From positions 62,001-126,000 of the forward strand of contig NZ_JAUYGD010000033.1 of NCBI RefSeq assembly GCF_030690725.1: DNA of 64,000 nucleotides, given 5' to 3'. Positions 52,726 to 61,525 of the stretch are shown here, in pieces. Position numbers and translations under genes: made by a program. Numbering within the stretch: position 1 is the stretch's first letter; each line of letters opens with the position of its first letter. Origin of the DNA: Pseudomonas sp. GTDB taxonomy: Bacteria; Pseudomonadota; Gammaproteobacteria; Pseudomonadales; Pseudomonadaceae. The notes beneath the pieces were generated by a model. The model was not told where the DNA came from. It worked only from the letters and a program-made list of their open reading frames with translations, and did no database searches.

Positions 52726-53400
52726 TTAACGAAGGCTGATCTTCAGCGAAGCTTGCGACAGGTCGATGTCATGCAGGCTCAGGCTGCCCATGCTCTGGCC
52801 CTGGGGGGCGCCGGCGACGCGGATATTGTCGAAGCGCAGCTCGCCAATCGAGCTGGGCAGGCGCACGTTCACCGAGCCGTCGGCGTTGATCACTGAGGTC
52901 AATTTGCTGGTGTCGTACTGCACATCCTTCATCGAGGTTTCCGCCTCAAGGCTGCTCAGCACTGGCATCACCAGTTTGCTCAGTTGGCCGACGGTGCCCA
53001 GGCCATCACCGCTGCCGGCTTGGAGAAACAGGCCTTGCAGCACATCATCCAGGCCTTGGGCGCTGACATTGCTCAATTCCATGTCGCTCAGGGGGCGTAG
53101 GCCGCGCGGTGTTTGTTCCTGGCTGATGGCGTTGGGCGCGTTTTTCGGGGCGTCGGCGCTGGCGATCTGGAAGGGGCTGAGCAGCGCTGCAACCAGGGTG
53201 GCGGCCAGGCGCAGGTTGTTCTGTTTGCTGAGGGCCTTTTTCAGCTGGCGTTCGGTTAGCCAGCCTTGCTCGATCAGTGTCTCGCCCAGGCGTTTGTGGT
53301 TGGTCAGTTGCAGTTGAATGGCAGCATCCAGCTGGCCGCGGTTAATCAGTCCTTTGTTGATCAGAATCTGACCAAGACGTGAATGCTGTTGGCTGGACAT
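52726..53400 (-). CDS. MshEN-domain (candidate c-di-GMP-binding) membrane-anchored protein
   Basis: 224 residues. Residues 8-60 are two 24-residue motifs separated by 5 residues, the precise layout of the MshEN cyclic-di-GMP site: R8-L-G...G17...L24...Q31, then R37-L-G...G46...L53...Q60. A hydrophobic helix (about 64-82) follows, then a region with PLSDMELSNVSAQGL (about 103-117), which resembles the start of secreted pilus- or FilA-like proteins, and a beta-rich end. The start at 53400 avoids an unlikely extension. The N-terminal domain resembles the N-terminus of type II secretion and pilus ATPases, but no ATPase follows, so a cytosolic sensor coupled across the membrane is inferred. Confidence 0.78.
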   Translation of the reverse strand: MSSQQHSRLGQILINKGLINRGQLDAAIQLQLTNHKRLGETLIEQGWLTERQLKKALSKQNNLRLAATLVAALLSPFQIASADAPKNAPNAISQEQTPRGLRPLSDMELSNVSAQGLDDVLQGLFLQAGSGDGLGTVGQLSKLVMPVLSSLEAETSMKDVQYDTSKLTSVINADGSVNVRLPSSIGELRFDNIRVAGAPQGQSMGSLSLHDIDLSQASLKISLR

Positions 53401-53459
53401 GCGTGGGCACCGTTGTGCTGTAGTGGCGTGATGCAATCATGGTCTGCAAATGGCGCTCT

Positions 53460-53484
53460 GTCACCCTCCCAAAGATAGGGTGAC
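53460..53484. promoter_or_regulatory. inverted repeat between the MshEN gene and xerD
   Basis: Perfect 8-bp arms GTCACCCT (53460-53467) and AGGGTGAC (53477-53484) with a 9-base loop, 60 bases upstream of the MshEN gene start. Could be an operator or a hairpin of either leader. No T run. Confidence 0.35.
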
Positions 53485-53624
53485 GGCGGCTTTTCCTATT
53501 GCTCTCGCCACCGCTGGTCGGTTGTTTGTCGACCATTCGACGCGATGTTGTGTTCGTATGCTTAGCGCTGGCCCATGGCGCTGCGCTCGTAGACACTATC
53601 GGGCGTATCGTTTGAGGTTTCTTG

Positions 53625-54521
53625 ATGCCAGCTATCGATCATCCGCTGATTGACCGTTTTCTTGAGTCGTTATGGTTGGAAAAGGGCTTGTCGGCCCACA
53701 CGCGCGCTGCCTACCGCAGTGATCTAGCGCTGTTCAATGGCTGGCTGCAGGTGCGTGATGTGCAGCTGCCGGATGCGGGGCGTGAGCTGATTCTCGATCA
53801 CCTGGCCTGGCGCCTGAATGAGGGCTACAAGGCGCGCTCTACCGCGCGCCTGCTCTCGGGCTTGCGCGGTTTCTACCGGTTTCTTCTGCGTGAACAGCTG
53901 ATCAGTCGTGACCCGACCCTGCAGGTGGATTTGCCACAGCTGGGGCGGCCGCTGCCCAAGTCGCTGTCCGAAGCCGATGTCGAGGCCTTGCTGGCCGCTC
54001 CCGAGCTGGATGACCCGATTGGTCTGCGCGACCGGGCGATGCTTGAGGTGCTGTATGCCTGCGGTCTGCGTGTCAGTGAGTTGATTGGCTTGACGCTGGA
54101 GCAGGTCAATCTGCGTCAGGGTGTGCTGCGCGTCTTCGGCAAGGGCAGCAAGGAGCGCCTGGTGCCGCTAGGTGAAGAGGCGATTGCCTGGATCGAGCGC
54201 TACAGCAAGGAGGCGCGGCCGTTTCTGCTGGATGGCAAGCCCAGTGATGTGCTGTTTCCCAGCCTGCGTGGCGAGCAGATGACTCGGCAAACCTTCTGGT
54301 ATCGCATCAAACACCAGGCCAAGGTGGCGGGGATTGCCAAGAGCCTGTCGCCGCATACCCTGCGCCATGCCTTTGCCACGCACCTGCTCAATCACGGCGC
54401 CGATTTGCGCGTGGTGCAGATGCTGTTGGGGCACAGCGATCTGTCGACCACGCAGATCTACACCCATGTTGCCCGCGCGCGGCTGCAGGAGTTGCATGCG
54501 CAGCACCACCCGCGAGGCTGA
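53625..54521 (+). CDS. xerD: site-specific tyrosine recombinase XerD
   Basis: 298-residue integrase-family recombinase that, with XerC, resolves chromosome dimers at dif. N-terminal SAM-like domain, then the catalytic domain with Arg in GLRVSELIGL, HxxR in SPHTLRHAFATHLL, H in LGHSDLSTTQIYTH and the nucleophile Tyr in the same IYTH. The ATG at 53625 is used; a TTG one codon earlier opens a frame with one extra residue. Followed by dsbC. Confidence 0.96.
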   Translation: MPAIDHPLIDRFLESLWLEKGLSAHTRAAYRSDLALFNGWLQVRDVQLPDAGRELILDHLAWRLNEGYKARSTARLLSGLRGFYRFLLREQLISRDPTLQVDLPQLGRPLPKSLSEADVEALLAAPELDDPIGLRDRAMLEVLYACGLRVSELIGLTLEQVNLRQGVLRVFGKGSKERLVPLGEEAIAWIERYSKEARPFLLDGKPSDVLFPSLRGEQMTRQTFWYRIKHQAKVAGIAKSLSPHTLRHAFATHLLNHGADLRVVQMLLGHSDLSTTQIYTHVARARLQELHAQHHPRG

Positions 54522-54614
54522 GAACGCCGTCCAGCCTGCGATGGTCGGTCTCTGTGGGCTTCTATGGTAGGCTGCGTGCATCTTTTGTTGGGTCGTTTTC
54601 TGCCGGGAGTTTGT

Positions 54615-55340
54615 ATGCGTTTTAACCGCATTGTTGTTGCATTGGCCTTGGGTCTGGCCAGCAGCGTGGGCGTTGCCGCCGATGCCGATCAGGCTATCCG
54701 CAATAGCCTCAAAGCTATCGATCCGGCTCTGCCGATTGAGGCAATTGCCGAAAGTCCGATGCCTGGCGTTTATCAGGTCGAGCTGGCCGGTGGTCGGCAG
54801 CTGTACACCAGCGCTGACGGCCAGTTCCTGCTGCAGGGTTACCTGTTTCAGGTCAAGGACGGTAAGCCGGTGAACCTGACCGAGGCCGCTGAGAGCAAGG
54901 GCGTGGTCAAGCTGCTGGACGCCATTCCTGCCGCGGAAATGGTGGTGTTTGCGCCCAAGCAGCCGAAAACCCATATCACCGTATTCACCGACACCGATTG
55001 CGGTTATTGCCAGAAGCTGCACAGCGAAGTGCCTGAGCTCAATCGTCTCGGCGTTGAGGTGCGTTACCTGGCCTTCCCGCGTCAGGGCCTGGAAAGTGCT
55101 GCGGCCAGAGAGCTGTCGAATGTCTGGTGCGCCAAGGACCAGCAGGACGCCATGAACCGCGCAAAAAGCCGCCAGGGCGTGGCAGATGCGCAGTGCAACA
55201 GCCCGGTTGCCAAGCAGTACGCGCTGGGGCAGATGATCGGGGTTAGCGGTACGCCGGCCATCGTCTTGGCCAATGGCAAGATCATTCCCGGCTATCAACC
55301 AGCACCGCAGCTGGCGAAAATAGCCCTGGAATCCAAGTGA
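54615..55340 (+). CDS. dsbC: thiol:disulfide interchange protein DsbC
   Basis: 241-residue periplasmic disulfide isomerase. Signal peptide 1-21 (GVAA). N-terminal dimerisation domain, a helical linker, and a thioredoxin fold with the active site CGYC (TDCGYCQKL). A cis-proline is in GVSGTPAIV. The ATG at 54615 follows CGGGAGT. In this group it lies in an operon with xerD. Confidence 0.95.
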   Translation: MRFNRIVVALALGLASSVGVAADADQAIRNSLKAIDPALPIEAIAESPMPGVYQVELAGGRQLYTSADGQFLLQGYLFQVKDGKPVNLTEAAESKGVVKLLDAIPAAEMVVFAPKQPKTHITVFTDTDCGYCQKLHSEVPELNRLGVEVRYLAFPRQGLESAAARELSNVWCAKDQQDAMNRAKSRQGVADAQCNSPVAKQYALGQMIGVSGTPAIVLANGKIIPGYQPAPQLAKIALESK

Positions 55341-55371
55341 TCTGAGGCGCGCGCCTGATTGACTAATAAAC

Positions 55372-55399
55372 AGCCGCTTCGTATGGTGCGGCTCTTTTT
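55372..55399 (+). terminator. terminator 1 between dsbC and hom
   Basis: AGCCGC (55372-55377) / GCGGCT (55388-55393) with a 10-base loop and a CTTTTT run. Lies 31 bases after the dsbC stop. Confidence 0.7.
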
Positions 55400-55401
55400 C
55401 T

Positions 55402-55428
55402 ACGGCCGGGGCTTGCTCCGGCCGTTTT
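55402..55428 (+). terminator. terminator 2 between dsbC and hom
   Basis: ACGGCCGG (55402-55409) / CCGGCCGT (55418-55425), 8-base loop, followed by TTT. It directly follows the first hairpin, so the two form a tandem terminator ending 25 bases before the hom start. Confidence 0.65.
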
Positions 55429-55453
55429 ACGCAGTGCAGATGGGGAGTTCAGT

Positions 55454-56758
55454 GTGAAACCGGTGAAAGTAGGCATCTGTGGGCTGGGTACCGTCGGTGG
55501 CGGTACGTTGAATGTACTCAAGCGAAATGCCGAGGAAATTACCCGGCGCGCAGGGCGTGGTATTGAAGTTGCCCAGATTGCCATTCGCTCGCCCAAGCCG
55601 CAGTACGACACCACCGGTATTAGCCTGACCAGCGATGTGTTTGAGCTGGTGAACAACCCTGAGATCGATATCGTTATCGAGCTGATTGGCGGTTACACCC
55701 TGGCCAAGGAGCTGGTGCTCAAGGCCATCGAGAACGGCAAGCATGTGGTCACCGCCAACAAGGCGCTGATCGCCGTGCACGGCAATGAAATTTTCGCCAA
55801 GGCCCGCGAAAAGGGCGTGATCGTCGCCTTTGAAGCCGCTGTTGCTGGCGGTATCCCGGTGATCAAGGCGATTCGTGAAGGCCTGGCGGCCAATCGCATC
55901 AACTGGCTGGCCGGGATCATCAACGGTACTGGCAACTTTATCCTCAGTGAAATGCGCGAGAAGGGTCGCACCTTTGACGACGTGCTGGCCGAAGCGCAGG
56001 CGCTGGGTTATGCCGAGGCCGATCCGACCTTCGACGTCGAAGGCATCGACGCCGCGCACAAGCTGACCATCCTGGCGTCTATCGCCTTTGGTATTCCGCT
56101 GCAGTTCGACAAGGCCTACACCGAAGGCATCACCAAGCTGACCACCGCTGACGTGAACTACGCCGAAGCACTTGGCTATCGCATCAAGCACCTCGGTGTG
56201 GCGCGCCGCACCGACGCTGGCATCGAACTGCGTGTACACCCGACGCTGATCCCGGCGGATCGCCTGATTGCCAACGTCAATGGCGTGATGAACGCGGTGA
56301 TGGTCAATGGCGACGCTGCTGGCAGCACCTTGTTCTACGGCGCTGGCGCCGGCATGGAGCCGACCGCGTCCTCGGTCATCGCCGATCTGGTTGATGTGGT
56401 TCGCGCGCTGACGGCCGATCCGACCAACCGCGTGCCACACCTGGCCTTCCAGCCGGACTCGCTGTCCGATCACCCGATTCTGCCGATCGAAGCCTGCGAG
56501 AGTGCCTATTACCTGCGCATCCAGGCCAAGGATCATCCGGGCGTACTGGCCCAGGTGGCGAGCATTCTGTCGGCGCGCGGGATCAATATCGAGTCGATCA
56601 TGCAGAAGGAAGTCGAGGAGCAGGATGGCCTGGTGCCGATGATTCTGGTCACTCATCGCGTGGTCGAAGCGCAGATCAACGAGGCGATCAGTGCCCTTGA
56701 GGCGCTCGAAGATGTGGTTGGCAGCGTTGTGCGTATCCGCGTCGAGCAGTTGAACTAA
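55454..56758 (+). CDS. hom: homoserine dehydrogenase
   Basis: 434-residue enzyme reducing aspartate semialdehyde to homoserine, the branch step towards threonine and methionine. Rossmann motif VGICGLGTVGGGTLNVL, catalytic Lys region GKHVVTANKALIA, homoserine-binding domain, and a C-terminal ACT domain (about 355-430, YLRIQAKDHPGVLAQVA). The start is a GTG at 55454. It is followed by thrC after 58 bases. Confidence 0.97.
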   Translation: MKPVKVGICGLGTVGGGTLNVLKRNAEEITRRAGRGIEVAQIAIRSPKPQYDTTGISLTSDVFELVNNPEIDIVIELIGGYTLAKELVLKAIENGKHVVTANKALIAVHGNEIFAKAREKGVIVAFEAAVAGGIPVIKAIREGLAANRINWLAGIINGTGNFILSEMREKGRTFDDVLAEAQALGYAEADPTFDVEGIDAAHKLTILASIAFGIPLQFDKAYTEGITKLTTADVNYAEALGYRIKHLGVARRTDAGIELRVHPTLIPADRLIANVNGVMNAVMVNGDAAGSTLFYGAGAGMEPTASSVIADLVDVVRALTADPTNRVPHLAFQPDSLSDHPILPIEACESAYYLRIQAKDHPGVLAQVASILSARGINIESIMQKEVEEQDGLVPMILVTHRVVEAQINEAISALEALEDVVGSVVRIRVEQLN

Positions 56759-56816
56759 TCAGCCTCTGGCCGCAGGCAGCTGCGGCTTTTAAAGATTCAA
56801 CCGAAGGTTTGCCCTT

Positions 56817-58226
56817 ATGCGCTATATCAGTACCCGTGGCCAGGCACCGGCCCTGAATTTCGAAGATGTGCTGCTCGCTGGCCTGGCCAGCGATGGCGGC
56901 CTGTATGTGCCGGAAAACCTGCCGCGCTTTACCCAGGAAGAAATCGCCTCCTGGGCTGGCCTGCCGTACCACGAGCTGGCCTTCCGGGTGATGCGCCCGT
57001 TTGTCACCGGCAGCATTCCGGATGCCGACTTCAAAAAGATCCTCGAAGAAACCTACGGTGTATTCGCCCATAGCGCTGTCGCCCCGTTGCGTCAGCTGAA
57101 CGGCAACGAGTGGGTGCTGGAACTGTTCCACGGCCCGACCCTGGCCTTCAAGGACTTCGCCCTGCAGTTGCTTGGCCGTTTGCTCGATTACGTGCTTGCC
57201 AAGCGCAACGAGCGCGTTGTGATCATGGGCGCCACCTCTGGTGATACCGGTTCGGCGGCCATCGAGGGCTGCAAGGCCTGCGACAACGTCGACATCTTTA
57301 TCATGCACCCGCACAACCGCGTGTCCGAAGTGCAGCGCCGGCAGATGACCACCATCCTCGGCGACAACATCCATAACATCGCCATCGAAGGCAACTTCGA
57401 TGACTGCCAGGAAATGGTCAAGGACAGCTTCGCTGATCAGGGCTTCCTCAAGGGCACGCGTCTGGTGGCGGTCAATTCGATCAACTGGGCGCGGATCATG
57501 GCCCAGATCGTTTACTACTTCCACGCGGCCCTGCAGCTCGGCGGGCCTGCACGCTCCATCGCGTTCTCGGTGCCGACTGGCAACTTCGGCGATATTTTCG
57601 CCGGTTACCTGGCGCGCAATATGGGTCTGCCGATCAGCCAGCTGATCGTTGCGACCAACCGTAACGACATCCTGCACCGCTTTATGAGCGGCAATCAGTA
57701 CGTGAAGGACACCCTGCACCCGACCCTGTCGCCGTCCATGGATATCATGGTCTCGTCGAACTTCGAGCGCCTGCTGTTTGACCTGCACGGTCGCAACGGC
57801 GCGGCGATTGCCGAGTTGATGGCCACCTTCAAGCAGGGCGGCGGCTTCAGCGTTGATCAGGATCGTTGGACCGAAGCACGCAAGCTGTTCGACTCCCTCG
57901 CCGTGGATGATGCGCAGACCTGCGAAACCATCACCGAGGTGTTCAACGAGTGCGGTGAGCTGCTCGACCCGCACACCGCGATTGGCGTGCGTGCCGCCCG
58001 TGAATGCCGTCGTAGCCTGGCGACGCCGATGGTCATCCTGGGCACCGCGCATCCGGTGAAATTCCCGGAAGCCGTTGAGAAGGCTGGCGTAGGCCAGGCG
58101 CCGGCGTTGCCGGCGCACCTGGCGGATCTGTTCGAGCGTGAAGAGCGCTGCACGGTACTGGCCAATGATCTGAAAACCGTACAGAGCTTTGTGGCTCAGC
58201 ACGGCAATCGCGGCAAGCCGCTGTAA
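56817..58226 (+). CDS. thrC: threonine synthase
   Basis: 469-residue PLP enzyme that turns phosphohomoserine into threonine. PLP lysine in TLAFKDFALQ, phosphate-binding GATSGDTGSAA. Length and start (MRYISTRGQAPALNFEDVLL) are typical of the Pseudomonas-type enzyme. Completes the hom-thrC pair; thrB is not in the window. A terminator follows. Confidence 0.97.
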   Translation: MRYISTRGQAPALNFEDVLLAGLASDGGLYVPENLPRFTQEEIASWAGLPYHELAFRVMRPFVTGSIPDADFKKILEETYGVFAHSAVAPLRQLNGNEWVLELFHGPTLAFKDFALQLLGRLLDYVLAKRNERVVIMGATSGDTGSAAIEGCKACDNVDIFIMHPHNRVSEVQRRQMTTILGDNIHNIAIEGNFDDCQEMVKDSFADQGFLKGTRLVAVNSINWARIMAQIVYYFHAALQLGGPARSIAFSVPTGNFGDIFAGYLARNMGLPISQLIVATNRNDILHRFMSGNQYVKDTLHPTLSPSMDIMVSSNFERLLFDLHGRNGAAIAELMATFKQGGGFSVDQDRWTEARKLFDSLAVDDAQTCETITEVFNECGELLDPHTAIGVRAARECRRSLATPMVILGTAHPVKFPEAVEKAGVGQAPALPAHLADLFEREERCTVLANDLKTVQSFVAQHGNRGKPL

Positions 58227-58243
58227 GCCTGGCGCTGGTCAAT

Positions 58244-58276
58244 AAAGCCGGTACCCGCAAGGGGCCGGCTTTTTTT
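58244..58276 (+). terminator. rho-independent terminator after thrC
   Basis: AAAGCCGG (58244-58251) pairs with CCGGCTTT (58265-58272) around a 13-base loop, and the T run continues to 58276. It lies 18 bases after the thrC stop. Confidence 0.8.
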
Positions 58277-58316
58277 GTGGCTATGCTCTGGGAAGGTTGC
58301 TGGAGCGGGGTGTGTG

Positions 58317-58577
58317 ATGGCTGAGTTTGATCAGGGTTTACCAGTGGAGGTGGTGGCGGCACTTGAGCGCGGGCAGAAAATCGAGGCGATCAAGCTGCTG
58401 CGCGAGCTCAGGGGGATGGGTTTGAAAGAGGCCAAGGATGCCGTGGATGGCTACACGTCTGAGCGACGGGCGGGCGGTGTATCGGTGGTGCAGTCTGGTG
58501 GGCATGGCGGTATCTTCTGGTTGTTGGGTTTGCTCGTGCTGGGTGCTGCAGTCGCCTGGTGGTCTGGCGCGTTTTAG
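58317..58577 (+). CDS. ribosomal L7/L12 C-terminal-like membrane mini-protein
   Basis: 86 residues. The first half (ALERGQKIEAIKLLRELRGM, then GLKEAKDAVDGY) has the L7/L12 C-terminal fold signature seen in several small bacterial proteins. A glycine-rich linker and a single C-terminal membrane helix (about 66-84, IFWLLGLLVLGAAVAWW) follow. The ribosomal role is excluded by size and anchor. Function is unknown. The start at 58317 is the ATG after CGGGGTGTGTG. Confidence 0.7.
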   Translation: MAEFDQGLPVEVVAALERGQKIEAIKLLRELRGMGLKEAKDAVDGYTSERRAGGVSVVQSGGHGGIFWLLGLLVLGAAVAWWSGAF

Positions 58578-58608
58578 CGGCAGTGTGTTGTGCAGTAGAG
58601 GTAGTCGG

Positions 58609-59343
58609 GTGAAGTGGTTGATCAAGGCGGTTGTGTTGCTGTGCGGTATCTATTTCCAGGCTGGCGCTTACGCCGCCACCTTTGAAGTCGGCTTTTATAA
58701 CTACCCGCCGATGATGATCGAGCAGGGTAAGACCGGTATCTATCAGGATATCTTCGATGAGCTAGGCAAGCTCACGGGCGACACCTTCAGCGTGCAGTAC
58801 TACCCCTATCCGCGTATTGGCCTGCTGTTCAACGGCGGGCAGCTCGATATCGAGCCGGGTGTTTATCCGGGGTGGGTGCAGGGGCAATCGACGCCTGGGG
58901 TGTTTTCGGTGCCGTTTGGCAAGGTTGTCGATGTCATGGTGTTTGCTCCGGGTAAAGCTTTCCCGGTGTCGCGGCCTGAGGATTTGCGCGGCAAGTCAGT
59001 GGGGTTGGTGCGGGGCTATGCCTACCCTGACCTGCGTGCGTTGATCGAGGCGGGGCAGCTTGATCGGCGCAATGCGCTGAATGAAGCGCAGTTGCTGGAA
59101 ATGTTGGCCAAGTCGCGGTTCGATCAAATTGTGGTCAACAAGGCGATTGCCCAATACAGTCTGGTCAAGAATCCGGAGTACCGTCACCTCGAAATCGGCG
59201 ACGTGATGAGCTCTTTCGATGTCAGCATGCGCATTCATCCTCGCCACGAAGCCTGGTTGGATAAGCTCGATGCGGCCATTTTGATGCTCAAGCGGCGCGG
59301 GGTTATTGAGGGGATCTACGCCAAATATGGCGTTCACCTTTAG
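58609..59343 (+). CDS. periplasmic solute-binding protein (family 3), orphan
   Basis: 244-residue SBP_bac_3 protein with an N-terminal signal helix (about 1-20, YAA cleavage). It begins the fold with TFEVGFYNYPPMMIEQGKTG and has the usual PEDLRGKSVGLVRGYAY. The GTG at 58609, with AGAGG upstream, is the start; the longer frame from 58438 overlaps the previous gene in another frame. No permease is adjacent. It is the second such orphan in the window, of the same length class as 16373-17128. Confidence 0.78.
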   Translation: MKWLIKAVVLLCGIYFQAGAYAATFEVGFYNYPPMMIEQGKTGIYQDIFDELGKLTGDTFSVQYYPYPRIGLLFNGGQLDIEPGVYPGWVQGQSTPGVFSVPFGKVVDVMVFAPGKAFPVSRPEDLRGKSVGLVRGYAYPDLRALIEAGQLDRRNALNEAQLLEMLAKSRFDQIVVNKAIAQYSLVKNPEYRHLEIGDVMSSFDVSMRIHPRHEAWLDKLDAAILMLKRRGVIEGIYAKYGVHL

Positions 59344-59355
59344 CGGAGTGGTTGA

Positions 59356-60555
59356 TCAGATGGCGCCCTCACTGCGCAATTGGGCGATCTGTTCACCGCT
59401 GTAGCCCAGCCCGCTCAGCACCTGTTCATTGTGCTCGCCCAGCTCCGGGCCGACCCAGTTCACTTCACCCGGTGTGTCGCTGAGTTTGGGTACGATGCCG
59501 GGCATCTTGAAGGCTTTGCCGTCTGGCAGCTTGGCCGACAGAAGCATTTCTCGGGCGAGAAATTGCGGGTCATGGAACATGTCCTCGGCGCTGAAAATGC
59601 GGCTGGCAGGCACCTCGGCCTGGTTCAGTGCATCGAGCACCTGCTGCAGCGGCAATGAGCCGACCCAGCGATCAATCACGCCATACAGCTCGTCGCGACG
59701 CGCATCACGGCCGTCATTGCTGGCCAAGGTCGCGTCGTCGGCCAGGTCCTGGCGGCCGATGGCCTGCATAAAGCGCTTGAAGATCGCATCACCGTTGGCG
59801 CCGATCTGGATATGTTTGCCGTCGCTGCTGGTGTGAATCGAGGAGGGGGTGATGCCGGGCATGATGTTGCCAGTGCGCTCGCGGATAAATCCGAACACAT
59901 CGAACTCCGGCACCATGGACTCCATCATGGCGAAGATCGCCTCATACAGCGCCACGTCGACCACCTGGCCGCAGCCGCCGTTCACTTCACGATGACGCAG
60001 CGCCATCAATGCGCCGATCACGCCCCACAACGCAGCAATCGAGTCGCCAATGCTGATGCCGGTGCGCACCGGCGGGCGGTCCTCGAAGCCGGTGATATAA
60101 CGCAGTCCGCCCATGGATTCGCCCACCGCGCCGAAACCCGGCTGATCCTTCATCGGGCCTGTTTGACCGAAGCCCGACAGACGCACCATCACCAATTTAG
60201 GGTTCAGTGCATGCAGCGCGTCCCAGCCCAGGCCAAGTTTCTCCAGCACGCCGGGGCGGAAGTTCTCAATAAGAATGTCGGTCTCGCTGAGCAGCTTCTT
60301 CAGCACCTCACGCCCGGCCTCGTGCTTGAGGTTAAGGGTGATCGACTGCTTGTTGCGCGCCTGCACAAACCACCACAGCGAAGTGCCCTCATACAGCTTG
60401 CGCCACTTGCGCAGCGGGTCGCCGCCGTCCGGTGACTCGACCTTGATCACCTCGGCGCCAAACTCCGCGCAGATGCGCGAGGCAAACGGGCCGGCGATCA
60501 GGGTGCCGAGCTCAATCACTTTCAGGCCGGCGAGGGGTTTGTTGGCTGTGCTCAT
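59356..60555 (-). CDS. CaiB/BaiF family CoA-transferase
   Basis: 399-residue class III CoA-transferase. Start LKVIELGTLIAGPFASRI with the family GxxIAGP region, and the catalytic aspartate is expected in the later ISIGDSIAALWG. CaiB-type enzymes move CoA between carboxylic acids. The substrate is unknown. It converges with the binding protein gene (12 bases between stops) and is divergent from the DUF2170 gene at 60892. Confidence 0.87.
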   Translation of the reverse strand: MSTANKPLAGLKVIELGTLIAGPFASRICAEFGAEVIKVESPDGGDPLRKWRKLYEGTSLWWFVQARNKQSITLNLKHEAGREVLKKLLSETDILIENFRPGVLEKLGLGWDALHALNPKLVMVRLSGFGQTGPMKDQPGFGAVGESMGGLRYITGFEDRPPVRTGISIGDSIAALWGVIGALMALRHREVNGGCGQVVDVALYEAIFAMMESMVPEFDVFGFIRERTGNIMPGITPSSIHTSSDGKHIQIGANGDAIFKRFMQAIGRQDLADDATLASNDGRDARRDELYGVIDRWVGSLPLQQVLDALNQAEVPASRIFSAEDMFHDPQFLAREMLLSAKLPDGKAFKMPGIVPKLSDTPGEVNWVGPELGEHNEQVLSGLGYSGEQIAQLRSEGAI

Positions 60556-60891
60556 AAGGGCTTCCGTTGGGCGTTAGGCTGGCCAAGGCTATTCGATTGT
60601 GAGGTGCTGCGTCATATTTCAATGCTCGCTATCGGCCGCTGCGGCTGCGATGGGGTTGGCAGATTTAGCTGTTTAGTTGGCCGCTGATATGGCGTTAAAT
60701 TGCTGCCACGAACGGATGCTCGGTATTGCTGGCCCTGGATGGTTCCCCTCCTGCGACTTTTCCCTGTGTGTTCTCTGTGGCGCTGCTCTTGAGCGGTTCG
60801 CTTGTGCTCGCCTGAGAATCAACAAACATGCGCTTTAAAATATTACATGTGATGTGTTGATTCATTACATGTGTAGGTCTAGTCTGCGTTC
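60556..60891. other. 336-bp intergenic region, AT-rich at its right end
   Basis: No gene is seen between the CoA-transferase start and the DUF2170 gene. The right third is AT-rich and contains the direct repeat ATTACATGTG twice (60842-60851 and 60864-60873), starts 22 bases apart or about two helix turns. That placement fits binding of a regulator dimer over the promoter. Confidence 0.6.
60857..60885 (+). promoter_or_regulatory. candidate promoter of the DUF2170-PspA cluster
   Basis: TTGATT (60857-60862), 17-bp spacer, TAGTCT (60880-60885). A transcript from here would start close to the ATG at 60892, so that start would have almost no leader. This raises the possibility of translation from an internal start at 61072. 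The second ATTACATGTG repeat lies in the spacer. Confidence 0.4.
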
Positions 60892-61521
60892 ATGGAAAGC
60901 AAATCATCAGCCCATTACCAGCGTCTCTTCCGTCAACGTCTGCGCGAGCAGGGATTGGTGAAAAAAGAGGTCTGGATACTGCCAGAGCATGCCCCGCTGC
61001 TTATGGCATTCGAGCGGAAACTTCGCCAGCCGCACTCAGTAAAGCTGGCTTCAATGGAAAAGGAGGAGGGTATGAGCATGCCGCAGGTTTGGACTGCACA
61101 GGCTTTATACGATGCACTGTCGGCTGTTGAGCTATTCAAGGGCGGGCAGGCGAGCATCGAGCTGATTCAGAGCTCGGATGCCAGCTTGCACGTGACCATG
61201 CACGACTATGGCGATCTGCCTTTGTTTGTCGCCGTATTTGGCGAGCAGATCGTGGTCGAGGGCCTGCTGTGGCCTGCCGCCGATGTGCGCGACAGTGCGG
61301 CGTTCAACGAGCAGGTGCTGCGTACCCACAAGCTGTTTCCACTGTCCTCTATCGGTCTGGAAACCCTGCCGGACGGTCAGCCTTGCTACACCATGTTTGG
61401 TGCGCTGAGCTCGGCGTCGACCTTGACCGATGTGGTGTTCGAGATTGAATTGCTGGCCGACAACGTGATCAAGGCCACCGAAGCCTATGAAGGCTTCCTC
61501 AAAGCCGACGCTAAGGAGTGA
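60892..61521 (+). CDS. DUF2170 (YjfI-like) protein with an N-terminal RHH-like extension
   Basis: 209 residues if started at 60892. The C-terminal 150 residues match the DUF2170/YjfI type (MSMPQVWTAQALYDALSAVE onward, FVAVFGEQIVVEGLLWPA). The first about 55 residues (AHYQRLFRQRLREQGLVKKE, then VWIL) resemble the short ribbon-helix-helix antitoxins of DUF3018 type, so this may be a DNA-binding addition. An AGGAGG ribosome binding site precedes an internal ATG at 61072, which would give the short form (149 residues). It heads the pspA-like cluster. Confidence 0.78.
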   Translation: MESKSSAHYQRLFRQRLREQGLVKKEVWILPEHAPLLMAFERKLRQPHSVKLASMEKEEGMSMPQVWTAQALYDALSAVELFKGGQASIELIQSSDASLHVTMHDYGDLPLFVAVFGEQIVVEGLLWPAADVRDSAAFNEQVLRTHKLFPLSSIGLETLPDGQPCYTMFGALSSASTLTDVVFEIELLADNVIKATEAYEGFLKADAKE

Positions 61522-61525
61522 TGCT

